Shown here: positions 1 to 9,495 of the stretch, one piece after another
How the letters are laid out: every line of letters starts with the position of its first letter
Position numbering within the stretch: position 1 is the first letter of the stretch
DNA from: Hymenobacter convexus
GTDB lineage: Bacteria > Bacteroidota > Bacteroidia > Cytophagales > Hymenobacteraceae
DNA length: 64,000 nt
Direction of reading: 5' to 3'
Assembly: GCF_030580955.1 (NCBI RefSeq)
Contig: NZ_JAUQON010000003.1
Span: forward strand, 62,001 to 126,000
Notes under the pieces: generated by a model
Database searches by the model: none
What the model was told of the DNA's origin: nothing
What the model saw: the letters and a program-made list of their open reading frames with translations, nothing else
Made by a program: the position numbers and the translations under genes

Positions 1-1596
1 AATGTCGTTCCACTCGCCGGCGTCTATCAGCACGGCCATGCCGGTGTGCGGCAGGGCCAGCCCGCGCCGCTGCACGTCACGCACCTCGGCCCAGCCGCTT
101 TCCGCGGGCTCCTTGCGTACGGCCATGAAGTTGGGCAGCTGGGCGTAGAGGAATGGCAGGTTGGGCTGCTTGAACTGCTGGCGCCAGTCGAGTATCATAC
201 CATTAAACAGCGCCTGATAGTCGCCCGTCCGGCCGGCGTTGCTCTCGCCCTGGTACCACAGCACGCCCTTAATGGCGTAAGGCAGCACCGGCGCAATCAT
301 GCCATTAAACAAGCCGCCGGGCTGGTACTGAAACGTGGTGCTGCCCGGCGTGGGGGGCAGGGTGGCGCCCAACTGGTACTGCCAGGGCCCGCGCAGGTCC
401 AGCGTCTGGCCGCCGGCGGTGAGTTCGTATTTTTTGTCCTTCGTGAAGCCGCCGCGCCCGCCGTTGCTGATGAGGCGCACCGTAATGACGTTCCGGCCCG
501 GCTTCAGCACATCGGGCCCGAAGTCGTACTTGCGGGGCGGGTACTGGTAACCCGTAGTGCCCACCAAACGGCCATTGATGTAGGTTGAGTCGGCATCGAC
601 CAGCGTGCCCAGTTCCAGGCGGGCGGGCTTGCCCGTCATGCCGGCCGGCACTTCTACTTCCTTGCGAAACCACACCACGCCGTTCACCGGGCCCAGCTCC
701 CCATCGGCCCAGTAACCGGGTACCGACATGGTTTTCCAGCCGGTGGCGGCGTAGGTGGGCGCGTACCAAGGCGTCTGGCCCGAGGCCTCGCCCTGGTCGG
801 CCTGGTGCAGCTGGCGATACCAATTGCCGATGGCGGCCTGCTCCTTCTGCTTGATGCCGGCCACGGCGGCGCTGTCGCGGTAGGGCGCCGCCTGCTGCTC
901 GTATTTCGGAAACTGCTTCAGCGCGTCGGTGCTCAGCCAGGCCTCGGCCGGCGAGCCGCCCACGGCGTCCTTGATGATGCCCACCGGCACCTGGTATTTG
1001 GCATTGATTTCCTTCGCGAAGAAGTAGGCCACGCCCGAGAATTTCAGCACGGTTTGCGGGTCGGCAGCTATCCACTTGCCGCCGGTCAGGTCGGCTTTGG
1101 GGGTAGTGAAGGCGTAGCTCATGGGCACTTCGTACTGCCGGATGTGCGGGTTGGCGGCCTGAGCGATGACGTCGGGGTATTTGTCGCGCAGGCGGCTCAT
1201 GGGCGTTTCCATGTTCGACTGGCCCGAGCACAGCCACACGTCGCCCACCAGAATGTCCTTCACTGTGAGCTGGTTGCTGGCTTTGATGCTCATCTCAAAC
1301 GGCCCGCCTAGTTTCAAATGCGGCAACTGCACACGCCACTGGCCGTCGGGGCCGGTGGTGGCGCGGTAGGTTTTGCCCAAGAAGCTCACCGCTACGGCCT
1401 CGCCCGGCCGGGCCCAGCCCCACACGCGCACGTCGGCGTCGCGCTGCAGCACCATGCCGTCGCTCACCAGGCGCGGCAGGCGCACCTGGGCAGCGGCTTC
1501 GGCCGGCGCCAACAAGCTGCAGCCCACCAGCAAGCCGCCAAGGCTGGCCAGCCGACGGCCCGGGCAGGGCGCAACAAGGGAGAGGAAGCGGGTCAT
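1..1596 (-). CDS. Sialate O-acetylesterase-like SGNH esterase (C-terminus cut by window edge)
   Basis: A 532-codon partial frame starts at ATG 1596 and runs off the left edge. Residues 1-37 look like a signal peptide ending in AEAAAQ. The SGNH block I motif GQSNM places the nucleophile at Ser127, and a WYQGESNAG motif lies near residue 455. Between them is a galactose-binding-like beta sandwich. This is the SASA (sialate 9-O-acetylesterase) layout, which in Bacteroidota glycan loci often removes acetyl groups from xylan or other glycans. It starts 15 bases after the GH35-like gene and is the last visible gene of the operon. Deacetylation of glucuronoxylan is inferred from the neighbours; sialate as substrate is less likely here. 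The catalytic His/Asp block is probably outside the window. Confidence 0.88.
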   Translation of the reverse strand, partial: MTRFLSLVAPCPGRRLASLGGLLVGCSLLAPAEAAAQVRLPRLVSDGMVLQRDADVRVWGWARPGEAVAVSFLGKTYRATTGPDGQWRVQLPHLKLGGPFEMSIKASNQLTVKDILVGDVWLCSGQSNMETPMSRLRDKYPDVIAQAANPHIRQYEVPMSYAFTTPKADLTGGKWIAADPQTVLKFSGVAYFFAKEINAKYQVPVGIIKDAVGGSPAEAWLSTDALKQFPKYEQQAAPYRDSAAVAGIKQKEQAAIGNWYRQLHQADQGEASGQTPWYAPTYAATGWKTMSVPGYWADGELGPVNGVVWFRKEVEVPAGMTGKPARLELGTLVDADSTYINGRLVGTTGYQYPPRKYDFGPDVLKPGRNVITVRLISNGGRGGFTKDKKYELTAGGQTLDLRGPWQYQLGATLPPTPGSTTFQYQPGGLFNGMIAPVLPYAIKGVLWYQGESNAGRTGDYQALFNGMILDWRQQFKQPNLPFLYAQLPNFMAVRKEPAESGWAEVRDVQRRGLALPHTGMAVLIDAGEWNDI

Positions 1597-1611
1597 GCGG
1601 CAGCGGTCAGG

Positions 1612-3237
1612 TTAATAAGTGTAAAGTTTGACGTGCTGGATGCTGTACTCGTCGCCAGGCACGCGCACGTGGCGGCCCTGGTGGTCCTGGTCGCCGTTCA
1701 GGCGGCGGCCGGGCACCCACTTTCCGCCTTCAAAAATGCCTTCGTCCACGCTCAGGTAGCCGGCGCGCTTGCCCGCGGCCGTGGGCTCGGCGGTGAGGAC
1801 GAGGCCGGTGCCCACTACGTAGAACTCGTCGGACGCCACGGCCACCACCAAGCCGCCCCCGGGCGTCCAATCGGGTTTTTTCGCGCCCAATGACCAGCCC
1901 AGCGTGTACTCGTGCCGGGCCGTGAAGCGGTAGTCGCCCAGGGTGAAGACGCTGGCCGCCGAGTCCTTCTGCAGCAGGAAACCCTGCACCTGGCCTTTCG
2001 GCTGGTACCGGCCCAGCAGCGGGCTCATTTGCTGCAGCAGCTCGTAGGCTTTGCCGATGGGCGCGCCCTTCAGCGTGTCGCTGCCCTCGATGGCGAAGGG
2101 CGAAAAGGACAGGCAGTTGTAGTGCCCGAAGGCGTAAAACGCCTTGGCCGCCACGCCGTCCTCAAAACGGATTTCGGGGATAAACAAGGGGTTGCCGCCG
2201 CGGGTGTAGAGGTCGCACCAGTGCTTAAAGTCCGGGTTGTAGAAGTCGGGCGCCAGGATGTCGATGGCCGGCGACGCGGCCAGCCACACGTCCATGACGT
2301 GCGGCAGCGGCCCGGCGCTGGGGTAGCGGCCCGGCAGCCAGCCCGGCCGGTTGAGGGCGGCGTTGACGTACATGGGCAGCGGGTAGGCGGCTTTGCCGGC
2401 GGCGGCGATGGCGTTGGTGTAGGCGGCAAAGTGCCAGGCCATAAAAATCTCGTCGGTGGCCAGGCCTTTGCCGAAAATTTCCTCCCAGGTGCCCTTGGTT
2501 TTGGCGCCCTGGCGCTGCCAGATGGCCGCAAACTCGGGCTTCAGGTTCTTCTTTTCGCGCTGCAAGTATGTGAGCAGCGGGGCCGGCACGGGCTGTTTGA
2601 AGGCTGCGTTGGCGCGGGCGTCGTAGCTGCGGGCGGTGGGCAGCATGCCGATTTCATTCTCGACCTGCACCGTGATGACGGTGTGCTGCTGCCCATCGGC
2701 GGCCCGCAGGTGCTGCAGAAGCTGCACGAAGGCTTTTTTATCGGCCTCCAGGTTGCGGGGCTCGAAGGGCGTCATGATTTCCTGCGGCACGCCCTTGTCG
2801 TCTTCCACGCGGGGGAAGCGCTTGAGGTCGGTTTTCACCCAGGCCGGGGCGTAGCACGACATGCTGTTTTTCCAGCTGCCGAACCAGAGCAGCACCAGTT
2901 TTAGCTGGTGCCGGCGGGCGTCGCGCAGCAGGTCATCCACTAACGTAAAATCAAACTTGCCTTCCTGCGGCTCCAGCAGCTCCCAATACACCGGCGCAAT
3001 CACCGTGTTCAGGTGCAGCGCCTTGAGTTTCGGCCACACGGGCTGCATGTACGCCGTGCTGGAGGCAGCGGAATTACCCAGCTCGCCGCCCAGTACGAAG
3101 TAAGGCTTTCCGTCGACCAATAATTGGGTGCTCGGGCCGGTTTTCACCAGCCGCGGCAGGCTGCCATCCACGGGCTGCGCCCGGGCCCCAAAGGCCAGTG
3201 CCAACAGCAGAAAAAGCAGGAAAAGTTTGGGTTGCAA
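1612..3237 (-). CDS. GH35-like glycoside hydrolase with DUF5597-type C-terminus
   Basis: About 541 residues. A TTG start at 3237 gives a clean signal peptide (MQPKLFLLFLLLALAFGARA). The open frame continues upstream to a GTG at 3336, but that part runs through intergenic repeat A1, so I prefer the TTG. The catalytic barrel carries YWELLEPQEGKFDF near residue 85 and VQVENEIG, whose Glu is the expected proton donor; PEIRFED near residue 350 supplies the likely nucleophile. The last ~110 residues, ending in GDQDHQGRHVRVPGDEYSIQ, resemble the DUF5597 region of GH35-type beta-galactosidases. It probably trims galactose side chains from xylan oligosaccharides; the exact substrate is inferred from the operon. 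Confidence 0.85.
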   Translation of the reverse strand: MQPKLFLLFLLLALAFGARAQPVDGSLPRLVKTGPSTQLLVDGKPYFVLGGELGNSAASSTAYMQPVWPKLKALHLNTVIAPVYWELLEPQEGKFDFTLVDDLLRDARRHQLKLVLLWFGSWKNSMSCYAPAWVKTDLKRFPRVEDDKGVPQEIMTPFEPRNLEADKKAFVQLLQHLRAADGQQHTVITVQVENEIGMLPTARSYDARANAAFKQPVPAPLLTYLQREKKNLKPEFAAIWQRQGAKTKGTWEEIFGKGLATDEIFMAWHFAAYTNAIAAAGKAAYPLPMYVNAALNRPGWLPGRYPSAGPLPHVMDVWLAASPAIDILAPDFYNPDFKHWCDLYTRGGNPLFIPEIRFEDGVAAKAFYAFGHYNCLSFSPFAIEGSDTLKGAPIGKAYELLQQMSPLLGRYQPKGQVQGFLLQKDSAASVFTLGDYRFTARHEYTLGWSLGAKKPDWTPGGGLVVAVASDEFYVVGTGLVLTAEPTAAGKRAGYLSVDEGIFEGGKWVPGRRLNGDQDHQGRHVRVPGDEYSIQHVKLYTY

Positions 3238-3273
3238 AGAAATGACAGTGAGGAGTATTCGGAAATAAATTAA

Positions 3274-3389
3274 GAACGTCAGGCTGAGCGTAGTCGAAGC
3301 ATTTGGCTTGCCACTACTCTCCAGAATCGTTTTCACGATTGAGTTACTACCACACGCGAGATGCTTCGGCTACGCTCAGCATGACGTTC
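3274..3389. repeat. Intergenic inverted repeat family A, copy 1
   Basis: The left arm (GAACGTCAGGCTGAGCG...) is matched by an inverted right arm (...CGCTCAGCATGACGTTC) around a variable centre. The same arms recur at 16371, 18391, 23982, 33926, 36358, 49222 and 51202. It lies between susD and the GH35-like gene. Confidence 0.85.
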
Positions 3390-3416
3390 TTCTATTCGCT
3401 AATTGACCGCTGACAA

Positions 3417-5186
3417 TTAGTACCCCGGGTTTTGGGTGATTTTGCCGCTGGTGCGGTCAATCTCCGTCTGCGGAATGGGCCGCAGCACGTGGTAGTCGCG
3501 GATATTGGTCGCGGCATTCGACCCGTAGTTGCCGCCCGACGTGAAGCCGGTGCCGGATGCGCGGGTCACCAGCGCGGGCGAGTAGGCCGTGTTGCGCACG
3601 CGCACCAGCAGCTGGTTGGTGCGCTTCAGGTCGTACCAGCGGGTAAACTCGCCGCACAGCTCGCGGGCGCGCTCGTCCAGAATGAAGTTGAGGTTGACCT
3701 GGGCGCTGGTGATTTCCATCTGGGTGGTGCGGCCCGTGGCGGCGGCCCGGCGGCGCACCACGTTGATGTAGTCGCGGGCCTGGTTCACGTTGCCCAGGTA
3801 GAAGTAGGCCTCGGCGGCCACCAGATAGGTTTCGGCCAGGCGGTACACGATGTTGGGACGGGTCGAGAAACCGTTCACCGAGGTGCGGGCCCGCGAGTCG
3901 AACTTGTTCATCGTGGGGAAGTACTCCGTGGTGTACTGGTTGGGCTGAATCACCACGTACGACCCGCCCGGGCGGGCGGCAATCTGGGCCAGGCGGCCGG
4001 CCGAGAGCTGGCGGCCGGGGTACCAGGCAGCGGTGTCGCCGTTGACGGCCGTGGTGCGGCCGGCGTTGGCGCCGGGCGAGTTCACGCGGTACACCGTCGT
4101 GAACCACTTGTTGTAGCGGGTGTCGGTGGTGCGCAGGCTGGCGCCCGATTCCAGCGGGTTGCCGCTGGCATCGTTCAGAATATAAGCATTTTCGAGGAAG
4201 TACGTGGGCACGTGGCGGGCGAAGGGCCGGCCGTTGTTCACGTCGCGGGCCATGTTGGGCAGCTTGTCGTAGCGGCTGCGGTACTGGAAGCCCAGCACGT
4301 TCTCACCGCCGAAGGTGAAGCCGTCGATGCGGTTGAAGGTGGCGTCGCCGCTGAACTGCGCGTTCATGATGACTTCCTTGCCGTTCTCGTTGCCTTCTTC
4401 GAAGATTTTAGCCGGGTCGGTTTCCAGGGCCAGGCCGTAGCGGGTCTGGTTGTCGATGAGCTCCTTGGCGAACTGCGCGGCCAGGGTGTAGTCGGCGGTG
4501 GCGCCCGCCGGGATGGCCGTGGCGCGGGTCAGGTACACTTTCGAGAGCAGGTGCAAGGCCGTAGCGCGCGTCACGCGGCCGGGCTGTGCCGGCTTATCGG
4601 CAATAGTCGCTAGTGACTCATTCAGGTCCTTGATAATCTGGGTGTAAATGTCGGCCATGGGTGCCCGCACGATGTCCTTGGTGGGCGAATCCACGAAGTT
4701 GAGCATGAGGGGCACATCGCCGAAGTCCTGCACCAGCACGAAGTAATACTGGGCCCGCAGCAGCTTGGCTTCGGCCAGCAGCTGCGTGAGGCGGGCCGGG
4801 GCCATGCCCGTGGCGGCCGGGCCGTACTTCAGCACACCGTTGGCGTTGTTAATCTGCTGGTAACACACGGTCCAGATGAAGGAGTGCGACCCGTCGTTGA
4901 TGGGCGTCAGGGCCGTGTTGTCGTAGTCGCTCAGGCCACTGCTGGCCGAGATACCGGTCGTCCACAGGTCGGTGCCGGCCTCGGTGGTGAAGGTGCCCGA
5001 GTCGTTGCCGTAAATCTGGCGCAGGCCCGAATACACGCCGGTCACGCCGGCCTCCACGCCCTGCGGCGTTTGCAGGAAAGCCGGCGTGAGCACCGACTGT
5101 GGGGTTTCGTCCAGGAAGTCTTTGTTGCAGCTCGTGGCCGACAGCAGCACGGCCGTGCTCAGCGTAGCTATTACTATTTTTTTCAT
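3417..5186 (-). CDS. SusD/RagB-family outer-membrane glycan-binding lipoprotein
   Basis: 589 residues, a normal SusD length. A lipoprotein signal with lipobox LLSATSC places the lipidated Cys at residue 20, followed by NKDFLDETPQS, the typical SusD N-terminus. Helical TPR-like segments (QQINNANGVL, LLAEAKLLRAQYYFVLVQDF) and the C-terminal ERARELCGEFTRWYDLKRT block are diagnostic. SusD proteins cap the SusC barrel and hand over oligosaccharides. It follows susC by 138 bases, a gap filled mainly by repeat B1. Its cargo here is probably (glucurono)xylo-oligosaccharide, inferred from aguA and uxuA in the same operon. Confidence 0.96.
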   Translation of the reverse strand: MKKIVIATLSTAVLLSATSCNKDFLDETPQSVLTPAFLQTPQGVEAGVTGVYSGLRQIYGNDSGTFTTEAGTDLWTTGISASSGLSDYDNTALTPINDGSHSFIWTVCYQQINNANGVLKYGPAATGMAPARLTQLLAEAKLLRAQYYFVLVQDFGDVPLMLNFVDSPTKDIVRAPMADIYTQIIKDLNESLATIADKPAQPGRVTRATALHLLSKVYLTRATAIPAGATADYTLAAQFAKELIDNQTRYGLALETDPAKIFEEGNENGKEVIMNAQFSGDATFNRIDGFTFGGENVLGFQYRSRYDKLPNMARDVNNGRPFARHVPTYFLENAYILNDASGNPLESGASLRTTDTRYNKWFTTVYRVNSPGANAGRTTAVNGDTAAWYPGRQLSAGRLAQIAARPGGSYVVIQPNQYTTEYFPTMNKFDSRARTSVNGFSTRPNIVYRLAETYLVAAEAYFYLGNVNQARDYINVVRRRAAATGRTTQMEITSAQVNLNFILDERARELCGEFTRWYDLKRTNQLLVRVRNTAYSPALVTRASGTGFTSGGNYGSNAATNIRDYHVLRPIPQTEIDRTSGKITQNPGY

Positions 5187-5230
5187 ATCAAAAGAGCGCG
5201 GGGCGCTGGAAAGTTGAAGGGGTGGGAATT

Positions 5231-5322
5231 GGTTGTCAGTTGTTCGTTGTCAGTTGTTTGTTTTGGTTATCTGTCGAAGTCAAGAAACTGACTAACAACC
5301 GACAACCAACAACTGACAACTA
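5231..5322. repeat. Intergenic inverted repeat family B, copy 1
   Basis: Tandem GTTGTCAGTTGTTCGTTGTCAG-like units on the left are mirrored by ACAACTGACAAC units on the right, making a long imperfect hairpin between susC and susD. Related copies lie at 8506, 45768 and 50170. Confidence 0.8.
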
Positions 5323-5324
5323 CC

Positions 5325-8300
5325 TTAAAAGCCCAGGTTGACGCCCACGATGAAGGAGCGCGTGACGGGGTAGTTGCTGCCGCCCTGGAAGCCGATGTTG
5401 GCCGCGGCCGTGCCGTTGGTGGTGTCGAAGCGCGACGAGTACGACAGGGCATCGGGGTCGATGGCCTTGTTGCGCTGGAAGTACTTGTCGGCCGCCCAGA
5501 TGTAGGGGTTCTGCACCTGCACGTAGATGCGGGCCGAGCTCATGAAGGCCGACTTGGCCCAGGCCGCCGGAATGGTGTAGCCCAGGTCGATGCTGCGCAC
5601 CTTGATGAAGGTGCCGCTGTGGTAGCCCAGCGTCGAGCCGTAGGTGGGCCACTCGTTGGGGCGGGTGCTCTGGTCGGGCTGCGGGTACTCGTTGGTGGGG
5701 TTGGTGGGCGTCCAGTAGTCGAAGTTCAGCTGGTTGCGGCGGCCGGTGTTGGTGGCGTAGTAGCTGGGGCCGAAGGAGTACGGGTCGACCACGGTAGCGC
5801 CCACGCGGGTCAGGGCCACAATGGCCATGTCGAAGCCCTTGAAGCGGAAGCGGTTGGTGAGGCCGGCCTCGAACTTGGGCTGGCGCGAGCCCACCACCAC
5901 CCGGTCGTTGGCGTCAATCTTGCCGTCGTTGTTCACGTCTTCCACGTGAATCTGGCCGGGCTTCGAGCCGTACTTGCGGGCCAGGTCGGCCTCCGAAGTC
6001 TGCCAGATGCCCAGCTTGCGGTAGTCGTAAATCACGTACAGCGGCTGGCCAATGAAGCGCTGGTTGCCAATGTCGTCGCGCACGGTGCCGTCGGCGTTGT
6101 ACAGGTTCAGGTCGAGCACCCGCTCGCGGTTCACGGTGAAGTTCCAGTCGGTGCTCCACTCGAAGCCGCCGGGGTTGGCCGAGCGCACGTTGGCCGTGGT
6201 GAGCGAAATCTCAACGCCGCGGTTCTGGGTCTGGCCCGCGTTGCGCACAAAGGAGCCGTAGCCGCTGGCCGTGGGCAGGGCGTCGGGCAGCAGCAGGTCG
6301 CTGGTGCGCTGCTGGTACACTTCCACGCTGCCGGTCAGGCGGTTGTCGAAGAAGCCAAAGTCCAGGCCCGCGTTGGCGGTGGTGGTGTATTCCCAGCCCA
6401 GGTTGGGGTTCGGGATGTTGCCCGGCACCACGCCCACGGCGCCCGTGCTGCCGTAGTTGTAGGCGCCCTGGCCGATGCCGGTGAGCAGCAGGCCCTGGGT
6501 CTGGTAGGGGTTGATGGCGGTGCTGCCCACGCGGCCCAGGCTGGCCCGCAGCTTCAGCACGCTCAGCCAGGGCTGGCCTTTGAGGAAGTTCTCGTTGGCA
6601 ATGTTCCAGGCCACGGCGGCCGAGGGAAACTGCTTGTACTTATTGCCCGGCGCCAGGCGCGACGAGCCGTCGATGCGCGTGGTGAGCGTGAGCGAGTAGC
6701 GGTTATCAAACGAGTAGTTGATGCGGGCCATGTACGACTCCAGCGCCCAGTCGATGGGCTGCCGGTTCGTGTTGTTGACGCCGGTGGGCGTGCCGGCGCC
6801 CAGGTTGGTGTTGAGCTGGTAGTTGGCCAGCGTGTTTTGCACCGCGCCGCTGAAACCATCGTTGTGGAAGGTCTGCCGGCTGTAGAGGGCCGTCACGTTC
6901 AAATCGTGCTTCTCGGCGATGGTGCGGTTATACGTCAGAATATTCTCAGCCAACAGGTTGTAGGCAATCGACGAGCCGCTGGCGGCCGAGTTCACGCCGC
7001 CGCCCTGCTGCGGGGTGATGGAGCCGTAGAAGCTGTCGTCGGCCTGGGTGCGGCCGTCGAGGCCTACGTTGAGGCGGTAGTCCAGCCCTTTCAGGATGTT
7101 CACCTGCCCGTAGAGGCTGTTGAAGCTGCGCAAGCGGCGGCGGCGGTCCAGGTGGGCGTCTTTCACGTACAGCGTCAGCGGGTTCGAGCCGGCGTTGTCG
7201 CCGTTGGGGTAAAGCACCAGCTGGCCATCGGGCCCGTAGGCCGAAGCCAGGGGGCTGGTGGTGATAATCTGGTTGAGCACGTTCACGTTCGGGTCTTTCT
7301 CGTCGGTGAAGGTGTTCAAGCTATTCACCCCCACTTTCACCCGGCCGCCGATTTTCTGGTCGAGCGTGCCGCGCACCGAGTAGCGCTCGAAGCGCTGCAC
7401 CGGCACAATGCCCGTTTCGTCGTAGTAGCCCAGCGAGGCCGAGTACTGCGTCTGGTCGGTGCCGCCGCTCACGCCCAGCGAGTGGTTCTGGATGTGGCCC
7501 TTCTGCAGCAACAGGCTCTGGTAGTCGGTGGTGTTGCCGGCGGCGTAGTTGGCCCGCTCGTCGGTGGTCAGGAACGTGGCCGAGTTGGGGTCGTAAGTGC
7601 CGGTGGCCGAGGCCGCCCGGTAGGCTTCGAGCTTGTAGTTATAGTACTGCTGGCCGTTCTGAATGTCGAACTTGCCGTAGGCCTGCTTCATGCCGTAGTA
7701 GCCGCTGTAGGTGGCGCGGGCAGCGCCGGCCTTGCCCCGGCGGGTGGTGATGAGGATAACGCCGTTGGCGCCGCGGGCCCCGTAAATGGCCGTCGAGGAC
7801 GCATCCTTGAGCACTTCCACCGACGTCAGGTCGTCGGGGTTGAGGTCGTTGAGGCTGCCGTCGTAGGGCACGCCGTCCACCACCAGCAGCGGGTCGTTCG
7901 AGCCCGAAAGCGAGCGGTTGCCCCGGATGCGGATGGTGGGCGCCTGGCCCGGCGAGGTGCCGTTGCTCGAAATGGTGATGCCCGCCGCGCGGCCCTGCAG
8001 GGCCTGGCCCACGTTGGCCACCGGCACGTCGCGCAGCGCCTGCTCATCCACCGACGAGATGGCGCCCGTCACCTGACTTTTCTTCTGCGTGCCGTAGCCC
8101 ACCACCTGCACCTCGTTCAGGGCCTGGGCCTCGGTGGTCAGGCGGGCATTCACACTGCCCGAGGCGCCAATGGCCACCTCTTTCTTCTCATAACCAATCG
8201 AGCTGATAACCAGCGTGCTGCTGCCCTCCGGCACGGTCAGCGAGTACTCGCCCGAGGCGTTGGTGGTGGCCCCAATGGTGGTGCCTTTCACGATAACCGT

Positions 8301-8471
8301 TACGCCCGGCAAGCCCTCGCCGGTGTCCGACGTGATGGTGCCCGACACCGTGCGCCCGGCCTGCGCCCAGGCCGCCGACGGCAGCAGACTGCCCAGAAGC
8401 AAAACTGCCCCCAGGGTTGGCGCCCAGGGCCGCAACGGCCGAGGCGCAATGACAGATAAAGGTGCTCGCAT
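5325..8471 (-). CDS. SusC/RagA-family TonB-dependent outer-membrane transporter
   Basis: 1048 residues. A signal peptide (cleavage near AWAQA, residue 38) is followed by a carboxypeptidase-regulatory-like domain (residues ~40-120, GTITSDTGEGLPGVTVIVKG). A TonB-box-like stretch VVGYGTQKKSQVTG precedes the plug domain, with TIRIRGNRSLSGSNDPLLVV and ASSTAIYGARGANGVILITT. The rest is beta-barrel, ending in an aromatic-rich RSFIVGVNLGF. It imports oligosaccharides with the adjacent SusD using TonB energy. It lies downstream of uxuA, aguA and the SDR on the same strand, so uptake and catabolism are probably co-transcribed. Confidence 0.97.
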   Translation of the reverse strand: MRAPLSVIAPRPLRPWAPTLGAVLLLGSLLPSAAWAQAGRTVSGTITSDTGEGLPGVTVIVKGTTIGATTNASGEYSLTVPEGSSTLVISSIGYEKKEVAIGASGSVNARLTTEAQALNEVQVVGYGTQKKSQVTGAISSVDEQALRDVPVANVGQALQGRAAGITISSNGTSPGQAPTIRIRGNRSLSGSNDPLLVVDGVPYDGSLNDLNPDDLTSVEVLKDASSTAIYGARGANGVILITTRRGKAGAARATYSGYYGMKQAYGKFDIQNGQQYYNYKLEAYRAASATGTYDPNSATFLTTDERANYAAGNTTDYQSLLLQKGHIQNHSLGVSGGTDQTQYSASLGYYDETGIVPVQRFERYSVRGTLDQKIGGRVKVGVNSLNTFTDEKDPNVNVLNQIITTSPLASAYGPDGQLVLYPNGDNAGSNPLTLYVKDAHLDRRRRLRSFNSLYGQVNILKGLDYRLNVGLDGRTQADDSFYGSITPQQGGGVNSAASGSSIAYNLLAENILTYNRTIAEKHDLNVTALYSRQTFHNDGFSGAVQNTLANYQLNTNLGAGTPTGVNNTNRQPIDWALESYMARINYSFDNRYSLTLTTRIDGSSRLAPGNKYKQFPSAAVAWNIANENFLKGQPWLSVLKLRASLGRVGSTAINPYQTQGLLLTGIGQGAYNYGSTGAVGVVPGNIPNPNLGWEYTTTANAGLDFGFFDNRLTGSVEVYQQRTSDLLLPDALPTASGYGSFVRNAGQTQNRGVEISLTTANVRSANPGGFEWSTDWNFTVNRERVLDLNLYNADGTVRDDIGNQRFIGQPLYVIYDYRKLGIWQTSEADLARKYGSKPGQIHVEDVNNDGKIDANDRVVVGSRQPKFEAGLTNRFRFKGFDMAIVALTRVGATVVDPYSFGPSYYATNTGRRNQLNFDYWTPTNPTNEYPQPDQSTRPNEWPTYGSTLGYHSGTFIKVRSIDLGYTIPAAWAKSAFMSSARIYVQVQNPYIWAADKYFQRNKAIDPDALSYSSRFDTTNGTAAANIGFQGGSNYPVTRSFIVGVNLGF

Positions 8472-8505
8472 GATGATGAGTGGGTTTTTGTGTGGTGGGT
8501 TATTA

Positions 8506-8633
8506 GTAGTTGTTCGTTGTCAGTTGTCAGTTGCTACTTATTGCGTGTCAGCGCCAATGATTTTCCGGTATTCTTGATTTTAAGAAACTGATTACCACAT
8601 ATCTAACAACTGACAACAAGCAACTGACAACTA
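8506..8633. repeat. Intergenic inverted repeat family B, copy 2
   Basis: GTTGTTCGTTGTCAGTTGTCAG on the left is mirrored by CAACTGACAACAAGCAACTGACAAC on the right (divided by a short unrelated centre). It fills nearly the whole gap between the SDR and susC. Confidence 0.75.
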
Positions 8634-8636
8634 GAA

Positions 8637-9467
8637 TCAGAAGCCGATGGAGTTGCCGCCGTCCACGGGCAGCGAGGCGCCGGTGATGTAGCGGGCCGCA
8701 TCGGAAGCCAGGAAAACGGCCGCGTTGCCGATGTCTTCGGGCTGGCCAAACTTGCCCATGGGCGTGCGGCGCATGGCCCGGTCGCGGCGGTCGGGGTCGG
8801 AGTTCATGGCGGTGCGGCTCATGGCCGTTTCGATGAAGCCCGGCGCAATGGCATTCACCCGCACGCCGTGGCCCGAAAACTCCGAGGCCAGCACCTTCAC
8901 CATGCCCTCCACCGCCGATTTGGAGGCCGCGTAGGCCACCACGCGGTCGATGCCGTAGTAGGCGGCCATCGACGAAATCATCAGGATGCAGCCCTTGCCG
9001 CGGGCCACCATGCGGCTGGCGCAGGCGCGGGTGAGGGCAAAAACCGAGTGCAGGTTGGTGTGCAGAATGCGGTTAAAATCCTCGTCCGTCACTTCCAGGG
9101 CGGGCTTTTTGAGGTTGATGCCGGCGTTGTTCACCAGAATATCGAGCGGGCCGTGAGTGGCTTCCACTTCGGCCACCATGGCGTCGATGGCGCACAAGTC
9201 GGTCACGTCGTTCACCACGTACTGCACCGCCTCGCCGATGGACTCGGCCGCCTCGCGCAGCACCGCCTCGCGCCGCCCCGTGATGACCACCGTGGCCCCG
9301 GCCTCAGCCATGCAGCGCGCAATGGCCAGCCCGATGCCCGTGCCCCCGCCGGTTATCAGCGCCAGCTTGCCATCAAGCGAAAAAACATCGGCGTGCCGCT
9401 GCTGGGCCTGCGTGACGACAGCTTCGGTGTGGCCCTTGTGGCCGTTGGAGGAGGATAAATTTTTCAT
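8637..9467 (-). CDS. SDR oxidoreductase, probable D-mannonate oxidoreductase (fructuronate reductase, UxuB-like)
   Basis: 276 residues. A 30-residue N-terminal extension precedes a classical SDR fold: cofactor motif TGGGTGIG (~residues 39-46), NNAGIN near 112, an active-site serine in MISSMAAYYG and the YAASK catalytic Tyr/Lys pair. It also resembles gluconate/2-keto-gluconate dehydrogenases. Bacillus subtilis UxuB is an SDR of about this size, and this gene sits with aguA and uxuA, so reduction of D-fructuronate to D-mannonate is the best inference. No separate mannitol-dehydrogenase-type UxuB is visible. Gene family is certain; the substrate is inferred. Confidence 0.85.
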   Translation of the reverse strand: MKNLSSSNGHKGHTEAVVTQAQQRHADVFSLDGKLALITGGGTGIGLAIARCMAEAGATVVITGRREAVLREAAESIGEAVQYVVNDVTDLCAIDAMVAEVEATHGPLDILVNNAGINLKKPALEVTDEDFNRILHTNLHSVFALTRACASRMVARGKGCILMISSMAAYYGIDRVVAYAASKSAVEGMVKVLASEFSGHGVRVNAIAPGFIETAMSRTAMNSDPDRRDRAMRRTPMGKFGQPEDIGNAAVFLASDAARYITGASLPVDGGNSIGF

Positions 9468-9495
9468 GTCAATGTCAGTTTTTCAGCGCTGAATT

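Noticed and set aside
305..1237. 310-codon minus-strand open frame within the esterase gene
   Set aside because: It is an out-of-phase shadow; the in-phase frame from ATG 1596 carries GQSNM and WYQGESN and continues past the left edge.
3238..3336. N-terminal extension of the GH35-like gene to GTG 3336
   Set aside because: It would translate repeat A1; a signal peptide starts directly at TTG 3237.
5619..8459. 946-codon open frame antisense to susC
   Set aside because: Same antisense artefact; SusC motifs are intact on the minus strand.
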